Of a stretch of 9,883 nucleotides of DNA, positions 5,880 to 9,883 are shown in pieces. The notes beneath the pieces are model-generated. The model did no database searches and was not told where the DNA came from. It saw only the letters and a program-made list of their open reading frames with translations. Source of the stretch: Eggerthella sp. CAG:209 (GTDB lineage: Bacteria > Actinomycetota > Coriobacteriia > Coriobacteriales > Eggerthellaceae). The stretch is from the NCBI GenBank assembly GCA_000436075.1, contig FR884637.1:28514-38396 (forward strand). The letters run 5' to 3'. The translations under genes and the position numbers were made by a program. Positions within the stretch are counted from its first letter, which is position 1. Each line of letters starts with the position of its first letter.

Positions 5880-5907
5880 AGAATACCATGTTTTCGCTGC
5901 AAGTAAA
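5880..5907 (-). promoter_or_regulatory. Predicted promoter of the infC operon
   Basis: On the minus strand TTTACT (5902-5907) and TATTCT (5880-5885) are 16 bp apart, each matching four of six consensus bases. Transcription from near 5873 would give a leader of about 195 nt that includes a GAAGC/GCTTC stem, a CGGCGCCG palindrome and the attenuator-like hairpin. Confidence 0.4.
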
Positions 5908-5923
5908 CGAAAAAGACGTTATT

Positions 5924-5941
5924 CGAAAAATATTTTTTTCG
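5924..5941 (-). terminator. AT-rich hairpin after the kinase gene
   Basis: CGAAAAA (5924-5930) pairs with TTTTTCG (5935-5941) about 20 nt after the kinase stop codon. The stem is weak and the following T-rich run is interrupted, so it would be an inefficient terminator at best. It is the only candidate between the kinase and the infC promoter. Confidence 0.3.
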
Positions 5942-5961
5942 CTACTGCTTAACAAATGCAA

Positions 5962-7338
5962 TCATACCCCCGCAATTCCAGACAGCAAAGTCATAACAAC
6001 TGCCAAGAGAAACGGAACGGCAATCCCCACTATCGGCAATTCCGTATATATAGGCAAACGACGTAGCGCGGGATATTTTCGCCATAACAACCGCCTATCA
6101 GAAAGTTCATAGGCAACACAGGCTGATGCCGGAGTTAAAAAAACGAAGTATTCAACCATACGGAACCACAACGGATATCCACTTTCAGGAATACCAGGAC
6201 TTGGCCAGAAACAATTACCTGCGCTTGCGGCAACTACGAAAAGCCAGGTTATACAGAGAAGCGCATTCCAGGCTAAGCCTAAGGGAATGGGTATTCTCTG
6301 TGCGAGCGAGAAAAGAGCACTCCTCCCCGGAACCACGTTCTTCCCACAACGACAATCAGGCCTAAACCTACCCGCTTTGCTCTCGGCTTCCTCGGGGATA
6401 TTGTCAAAATCACGCACATACTTATCAGTAGCAAGAGCAAAAGCACGCTGCAGGTCTTCAACCGAGCCATAACGATTGTGGGGATCAAAAGCGCAAGCAC
6501 GCTCAATAATCGAACGATACTCCTCGGGCACCAACGGGTGAGCAAAAGCAGACTCCCGATCAGCCACTTCAGCGGTACGTCCAGTCAAGCAATAGTACAG
6601 GACCATGCCTAAAGCATATACATCGCTTCGTGTGTCGGTTTGCCCGAAACCGTATTGCTCGGGAGGAGCATAAGCGCGCGTACCCAGATGGGAAGTGTCG
6701 GATGCACTACCGCTACGGTACACTCGGGCAATTCCGAAATCGATTAGGAAGACCCTGCCATTTGAAAGAACGATATTCGCTGGCTTCAGATCACGATGAA
6801 TCAAGGGAGGGTTAAAGTATTCATGAAGTTCACGAACGGCTTCACACACCTGGGGGAATGTTTCTTGTGCCAACTGAAACGAGGGGCCACAACGAAGCAC
6901 AGCATCCTGCAATGTTTCACCCCGCAGATACTCCATGACCACTACAAGTTCGTCTTTCAGTAGGTAGACTGCATATATTCGAGGCAAATGGGAAAGATAT
7001 GTACCCTGTTCTTGAGCTTGGTGAATGACGGCATAGGCAGAGCCAACTCCTGGACCGAACTTGAGATATTTTCGTATGAAAGGACCTCGCTCAACATAAT
7101 TATCGGCAACGAAGGTCACCTTTTCCGTCACTTCAGATGCCGACCTCTTCATAACCTCATCAACGCGATAATGGTTGTCGGATTCAATTAGTAACAAAAA
7201 TGCTGATAGCTCATCAGCTTCATGCGCGCAACAATACGAGCAAACGCGGCCCTGTTCCCTCTTTTGGGGTACAGGGCCGCTAGAGCACTCACGTTCTTTC
7301 TTCGAATCGCTTTCAACTATTTCACCGCTGAGAGGCAT
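5962..7338 (-). CDS. Membrane-anchored Ser/Thr protein kinase with degenerate glycine loop
   Basis: The 458-residue protein has a kinase domain at about 55-302: HRDLKPANIV (181-190, catalytic Asp183), IDFGIAR (199-205, metal-binding Asp200), GTRAYAPPEQYG (219-230), SDVYALGMVLYY (238-249) and Arg289. The N-lobe is unusual: where GxGxxGxV is expected it reads MKRSASEVTEKV with no glycine. Lys90 in FIRKY is the best candidate for the ATP-anchoring Lys and Glu110 for the helix-C Glu. After the domain, three hydrophobic segments (about 353-376, 391-410 and 433-455) anchor it in the membrane. No extracellular sensor domain such as PASTA is present. The ATG directly follows the HTH gene stop (TAAATG), so they are cotranscribed and probably coupled. 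The first 50 residues, with Cys33, Cys36 and Cys37, do not resemble a kinase and overlap two hairpins, so the start is uncertain. The C-lobe looks active; substrates are unknown. Confidence 0.85.
   Translation of the reverse strand: MPLSGEIVESDSKKERECSSGPVPQKREQGRVCSYCCAHEADELSAFLLLIESDNHYRVDEVMKRSASEVTEKVTFVADNYVERGPFIRKYLKFGPGVGSAYAVIHQAQEQGTYLSHLPRIYAVYLLKDELVVVMEYLRGETLQDAVLRCGPSFQLAQETFPQVCEAVRELHEYFNPPLIHRDLKPANIVLSNGRVFLIDFGIARVYRSGSASDTSHLGTRAYAPPEQYGFGQTDTRSDVYALGMVLYYCLTGRTAEVADRESAFAHPLVPEEYRSIIERACAFDPHNRYGSVEDLQRAFALATDKYVRDFDNIPEEAESKAGRFRPDCRCGKNVVPGRSALFSLAQRIPIPLGLAWNALLCITWLFVVAASAGNCFWPSPGIPESGYPLWFRMVEYFVFLTPASACVAYELSDRRLLWRKYPALRRLPIYTELPIVGIAVPFLLAVVMTLLSGIAGV
7194..7218 (-). 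terminator. Terminator-like hairpin inside the predicted kinase 5' end
   Basis: On the minus strand GCTGAT and ATCAGC (7202-7218) form a 6-bp stem with loop GAGCT, followed at once by ATTTTTGT. It lies within codons 41-48 of the longest kinase frame. It could attenuate kinase expression relative to the HTH gene, or mark this stretch as non-coding leader with a later kinase start. Confidence 0.4.
7246..7280. repeat. Strong inverted repeat between HTH and kinase domains
   Basis: GCGGCCCTGT (7246-7255) pairs perfectly with ACAGGGCCGC (7271-7280). After one mismatch the stem continues with CCC/GGG around a short loop. Such a GC-rich 10-bp perfect stem is unexpected in coding DNA; here it covers residues 20-31 of the longest kinase frame. 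No U-tract follows on either strand. Confidence 0.6.
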
Positions 7339-7758
7339 TTAGCAGATGGTTTCTTCCCCGAAACGATACAGTTCTTCGTTGACCTTTTGAAGGGTATAGC
7401 CCTTCTGTACTGCGAAGATAATAATGGCATCGCGTCGTTTTTTGCAATATAGCTCATTTGCTCCTGCTGCCTGCAGAAGGCGGTCGGTCTCTCGAAGACC
7501 TAGTTGCATGGCAAAAGCCAGCTGAAGCACTTTGTCTCGAGAAGCCTTCCGCGTTCCCTTGAAAATTTGATAACCGAACGTATCGTTCAAGCCAGCTTCG
7601 CGAACAACTTTCGAACGCTCAAGTCCTTTTTCATCAAGAAGCTGCTGTAGGTATTCAGCCAACGACCGCCTAGATGGATTTGCGCTCAAAAGGAAACTAT
7701 TGGGATCGGGAGAGGAAAGCAGCTCGTTCAGCAGCTCCTCGGTTAATGGTTCCCTCAC
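7339..7758 (-). CDS. Helix-turn-helix (XRE-like) regulator paired with the kinase
   Basis: With the start chosen here the protein is 139 residues. A helical N-terminus (LTEELLNELLSSPDPNSF) precedes an XRE-like DNA-binding region at about 33-102: LAEYLQQLLDEKGLERSKVV, REAGLNDTFGYQIFKGTRKA, SRDKVLQLAFAMQL, LRETDRLLQAAG. The C-terminus has RRDAIIIFAVQKGYTLQKVN (109-128), a further helical unit. I know this arrangement, an HTH protein followed by a Ser/Thr kinase, as recurrent in gut anaerobes, but I know of no assigned function. The GTG at 7756-7758 is chosen because AAGGAGGA stands 8 nt upstream. The longer frame to 7863 would overlap the Ltp gene, lacks a ribosome binding site and adds an unlikely Arg/Lys-rich tail. 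Its stop abuts the kinase ATG. It may bind DNA or be a kinase substrate. Confidence 0.8.
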   Translation of the reverse strand: MREPLTEELLNELLSSPDPNSFLLSANPSRRSLAEYLQQLLDEKGLERSKVVREAGLNDTFGYQIFKGTRKASRDKVLQLAFAMQLGLRETDRLLQAAGANELYCKKRRDAIIIFAVQKGYTLQKVNEELYRFGEETIC

Positions 7759-7766
7759 GCGACACT

Positions 7767-7774
7767 TCCTCCTT
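7767..7774 (-). promoter_or_regulatory. Ribosome binding site deciding the HTH start
   Basis: The minus strand reads AAGGAGGA followed by AGTGTCGC and GTG (7756-7758). It lies inside the longer alternative frame and is the only good site there. It leaves 101 bp between the Ltp-repeat gene and the HTH gene (7759-7859) with no evident terminator. Confidence 0.7.
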
Positions 7775-7859
7775 ACGCCGTGCTTCCGTTTTCCCCTAAC
7801 CATTTTAGCGACAGCCAAAGAAGTTTGCGGAACACAGGGATACCTAAAAGAGCCCCTCA

Positions 7860-8594
7860 TCACAGATTGGCAATAGCATAATCGGCTTCGCTTTCCGTGA
7901 ACTGCTCACCGTACTGAGAGGTGAGCTGATCATGAATAGCAGATTTGGACATGCTGCCCTGATCCTGATACAGCTTTGCCTTTTCAAGCGCATTCGCATT
8001 CCAGTCAGCTTCAACGTTGTCGATAGCATACTGAGCGGCATCAGCTGGAAATTTCTCGCCATATTCGGAAGTTAGCTGATCATAGATGCCCTGCTTCGAC
8101 ATGTGCATCATATCGCTATATTGCTGAGCCTTCGCAAGAGCATTGCGATATTCGGCAGACACCGAAGGATCTGCAGCTGAAGATGTTCCGGAAGCAGAGT
8201 CAGACGCCGACGTCGACTCGGTGTTTGTAACGGAAGAAGCACTTGTTGAAGTGGTAGTTGCAGAAGAGGTTGCACTGTCCAATGCGCCACTGTACATACT
8301 CTGCGTTCCAAGCACCACCACACCCGACACAACGCAAATCGCGATAGCGGCGATCGCAAGACCCTTGCCGCTTTTCTTGCCTTTCATGATGCCAACCATG
8401 CCAACAATTCCGAAAATCATGCCAAGAATTGCAAGAAAAAATGAGAAGTTGTTAATGATTGGTAAAAACGAAGTGAGCAGTGCAATGATGCCAAGAACGA
8501 AACCGGCAATAGCCATCCCGGATTTCGATTGAGGAATTGGCGGCATCTGCTGAGCAGGTTGAGGATGCTGCGGATTCCAATTTTGATTATTCAT
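7860..8594 (-). CDS. DUF4190-like membrane protein with two Ltp (host cell surface-exposed lipoprotein) repeats
   Basis: The 244-residue protein has four parts. A Pro/Gln/Asn-rich cytoplasmic start (1-25) is followed by hydrophobic segments at about 28-45, 51-70 and 78-97 with a GKKSGKG loop (72-78), as in DUF4190-type proteins. A Ser/Thr/Ala linker (104-147) follows. Then come two repeats of about 43 residues: ALAKAQQYSDMMHMSKQGIY with QLTSEYGEKF and QYAIDNV (152-194), and ALEKAKLYQDQGSMSKSAIH with QLTSQYGEQF and DYAIANL (202-244). These match the Ltp repeat, first known from a superinfection-exclusion lipoprotein of a Streptococcus thermophilus phage and common in bacterial chromosomes. The repeats are probably outside the membrane. 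There is no lipobox here, so anchoring is by membrane helices. AAAGGA with 6-nt spacing selects the ATG at 8592-8594; an upstream TTG has no support. A phage-exclusion role is only a possibility. Confidence 0.8.
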   Translation of the reverse strand: MNNQNWNPQHPQPAQQMPPIPQSKSGMAIAGFVLGIIALLTSFLPIINNFSFFLAILGMIFGIVGMVGIMKGKKSGKGLAIAAIAICVVSGVVVLGTQSMYSGALDSATSSATTTSTSASSVTNTESTSASDSASGTSSAADPSVSAEYRNALAKAQQYSDMMHMSKQGIYDQLTSEYGEKFPADAAQYAIDNVEADWNANALEKAKLYQDQGSMSKSAIHDQLTSQYGEQFTESEADYAIANL

Positions 8595-8678
8595 ACACAT
8601 TCCTTTCGCAGGTTCTTGCGCCTTACACAAAGCGCTTGATTAACTGCGAAAACAATAAAAGTCTTGGAATTGCATTTC

Positions 8679-8695
8679 ATTAGCTGGCAGCTAAT
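8679..8695. repeat. 17-bp inverted repeat upstream of the Ltp-repeat gene
   Basis: ATTAGCTGGCAGCTAAT is a perfect inverted repeat of 8-bp arms around one base, the form of a dimeric repressor operator. It lies 85 bp upstream of the start codon, where promoter elements would be expected, though I could not place a clear -35/-10 pair. Confidence 0.5.
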
Positions 8696-8698
8696 ATC

Positions 8699-8741
8699 GG
8701 CATTAAATAGCCAATTAATGCCGCCGAGAGACATCGGCGGC
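8699..8741. repeat. Two overlapping inverted repeats
   Basis: GGCATTAA (8699-8706) pairs with TTAATGCC (8715-8722). Overlapping its right arm, GCCGCCGA (8720-8727) pairs with TCGGCGGC (8734-8741). Because they share bases 8720-8722 they are partly exclusive structures in RNA. No U-tract follows either on the minus strand. Confidence 0.5.
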
Positions 8742-8757
8742 TTAACAATTATCCCTA

Positions 8758-8793
8758 CAACAAAACCAGCCACAGCAAAAAGCTTGTGGCTGG
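8758..8793 (-). terminator. Intrinsic terminator after the single-pass membrane protein gene
   Basis: On the minus strand CCAGCCACA (8785-8793) pairs with TGTGGCTGG (8766-8774), with an inner GC/GC pair and a TTTTT loop, followed by TTTTGTTG. It begins about 40 nt after the stop codon of the upstream gene and separates the two-gene operon from the Ltp-repeat gene. Confidence 0.8.
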
Positions 8794-8832
8794 AATCGTC
8801 AACTAAGAGACAGAAAAATTCTTTAGGTAATG

Positions 8833-9597
8833 CTATTCGCGCATAATAGAAATGGCAACCTTCTTGACAGTATTCGCCAAATTGCCAGTGGAATTCGCCT
8901 CATCGTAATCATAGGTAAGCGTTACCGTCCAAGAGTAGGGTAAATCTCCCGACTGCGCGGAACCGCTAAAGGTGTATGTTTCGCTGGTAAGCGTTTTGCG
9001 GTCAGGCCCATACGATGAGTATTCCTTGCGGTCGGGCAGCGTCACGCTCCCCTCTTCCACCCCCGAAAGCCCTACCTTGCCAAGCAGGTTTTCCACGATA
9101 TGAAATTCTTCAACAGCATCGGAAAAAGAGAGATTGCCATATCCCAGCAATGAAGTAGGGGCGCTATACGATGCCGCAGCAACCGTCCCATTGCCATCAA
9201 AACCCAAAGTAACGGTAGGCGTACCAGAAAGAGCGTCTCCCTTTTCGTCGGTGAGTACAACAGTCTCTTCGTTCGTGAAGCCTACAGAACTCATGGGGGC
9301 TTCGTCCTGCACTGCGGCACCATGTCCAATTCTTTGAACCGCATCTTCAGCTGAAAGACTCATAAGGCCAACTAAATTGATTACCTGCGTCGTTGCGTTG
9401 GTGACCGTTGGCTTGTTGCTTGAAGCCGCCTCTATAGCCTCTTTGTCGTTCTGTGCCGCAAAGCTATGTAGCTCCGAAGCGGAATTGATAGCAAACGCAA
9501 CGGCTAAACCAATTGCGATCAAGGCCATAAGCGCAGCCAAGGCAATTAGCCAAGCTATCCCCTTCTTGGCCTTGAGGGTTTCATCGGTTGCAAACAC
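8833..9597 (-). CDS. Single-pass membrane protein with secreted domain, unknown function
   Basis: The 254-residue protein has a short cytoplasmic start (FATDETLKAKKG), one membrane segment at about 13-37, and a hydrophilic remainder presumed to be outside. A helical region (41-60) precedes a part rich in Thr, Val, Gly and aromatic residues with beta-strand character: TPTVTLGFDGNGTVAAASYS (126-145), LTSETYTFSGS and YSWTVTLTYDY (221-231). No catalytic motif or known family is recognised. A YcaP- or lipoprotein-like role would be a guess. The GTG start has AAGGAGGA only 3 nt upstream, slightly close but the only good site. The gap to the preceding gene is 15 bp, so the two form an operon that ends at the terminator at 8758-8793. 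Confidence 0.7.
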   Translation of the reverse strand: MFATDETLKAKKGIAWLIALAALMALIAIGLAVAFAINSASELHSFAAQNDKEAIEAASSNKPTVTNATTQVINLVGLMSLSAEDAVQRIGHGAAVQDEAPMSSVGFTNEETVVLTDEKGDALSGTPTVTLGFDGNGTVAAASYSAPTSLLGYGNLSFSDAVEEFHIVENLLGKVGLSGVEEGSVTLPDRKEYSSYGPDRKTLTSETYTFSGSAQSGDLPYSWTVTLTYDYDEANSTGNLANTVKKVAISIMRE

Positions 9598-9612
9598 TAG
9601 TCCTCCTTGGGG

Positions 9613-9883
9613 CTAACCATGCATAACAGCAAAATAAACAATGAAGGCAACCAAACACACAACCACTACCGCAAAGATAATGCGCTGCATCCCAGCCATG
9701 GGAACAGGGCCCTCCAGATCATCGCGGCCGTCATAGCTGTCAGTTTCAGCGGGTTCCTTTAAAGCCCCATCGGACGAAACGGATTCACCCGAGCCAACAG
9801 CATTCAGCGAAGAAAACCCTTCCTCGGAAGAAGACGCCAAATCACTCCGTCGCGGCTTTCCATCTAGCTGGGAAGGAGCATCC
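9613..9883 (-). CDS. C-terminal part of a tail-anchored membrane protein, unknown function (partial)
   Basis: The frame is open from the right edge of the window to the TAG at 9613-9615, giving 89 residues of the C-terminal part. The visible sequence starts DAPSQLDGKPRRSD, continues as a Ser/Gly/Glu/Asp-rich, probably disordered stretch, and ends with a membrane segment, IIFAVVVVCLVAFIVYFAV, followed only by MHG. That arrangement indicates a C-terminal anchor with the bulk in the cytoplasm. A TTG at 9838-9840 could serve as start for a 75-residue protein, but its GGAG is only 4 nt away and the upstream frame looks coding, so I treat the gene as truncated by the window. Small cytoplasmic domains such as a zinc ribbon often precede such tails, but none is visible. 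It is the first gene of an operon with the next one. Confidence 0.65.
   Translation of the reverse strand, partial: DAPSQLDGKPRRSDLASSSEEGFSSLNAVGSGESVSSDGALKEPAETDSYDGRDDLEGPVPMAGMQRIIFAVVVVCLVAFIVYFAVMHG

Noticed and set aside
5361..5906. Long plus-strand frame (181 codons) opposite infC and its leader
   Set aside because: Shadow of infC on the other strand; no ribosome binding site and no recognisable domain.
7339..8594. Prophage or superinfection-exclusion cassette
   Set aside because: Only the Ltp repeats hint at phage; there is no integrase, structural gene or attachment site, and housekeeping infC follows.
1..9883. CRISPR arrays, insertion sequences, rRNA or tRNA genes
   Set aside because: No regularly spaced repeats, transposase motifs or rRNA/tRNA signatures were seen on either strand.

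Overview
The window looks chromosomal, from a low-to-moderate GC bacterium (about 50% GC by eye) with strong AAGGAGG-type ribosome binding sites. The gene set (GlmS, infC-rpmI-rplT, an OFA-like MFS carrier, a DUF4190/Ltp-repeat membrane protein, and an HTH protein followed by a membrane Ser/Thr kinase) suits an Actinomycetota of class Coriobacteriia, perhaps an Eggerthellaceae relative of modest GC. That placement is inference: no rRNA gene is present and a Bacillota host is not excluded. There is no transposase, integrase, tRNA, CRISPR array or prophage structure.

Left part (1-2877). The 5' end of glmS runs off the left edge on the minus strand. A 328-bp divergent intergenic region follows, then a membrane-anchored GH25 muramidase on the plus strand. 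A perfect 15-bp hairpin acts as terminator between it and the convergent minus-strand gene. That gene is a trigger-factor relative lacking the PPIase domain and the recognisable ribosome-docking motif. Divergent from it is a small plus-strand gene of unknown function, with a good promoter and a 34-nt inverted repeat in its leader.

Middle (3054-5961). An MFS carrier (minus, TTG start, own promoter) lies downstream of two tandem intrinsic terminators that close the infC-rpmI-rplT operon (minus). IF3 most likely starts at an ATA codon preceded by a perfect 9-nt Shine-Dalgarno sequence, not at the ATG 39 nt upstream. The operon leader carries two promoter candidates and a terminator-like hairpin with a U-tract just before infC, which suggests attenuation.

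Right part (5962-9883). All genes are on the minus strand. In transcription order they are: a partial gene with a C-terminal membrane segment; a single-pass secreted-domain protein (15 bp gap, operon); an intrinsic terminator and a cluster of inverted repeats; a DUF4190-like membrane protein with a Ser/Thr linker and two Ltp repeats; an HTH protein; and, with no gap, a Ser/Thr protein kinase with a degenerate glycine loop and three C-terminal membrane segments. These genes suggest an envelope-linked signalling neighbourhood of unknown role. The HTH-kinase pair and the PPIase-less trigger factor are the least explained items.
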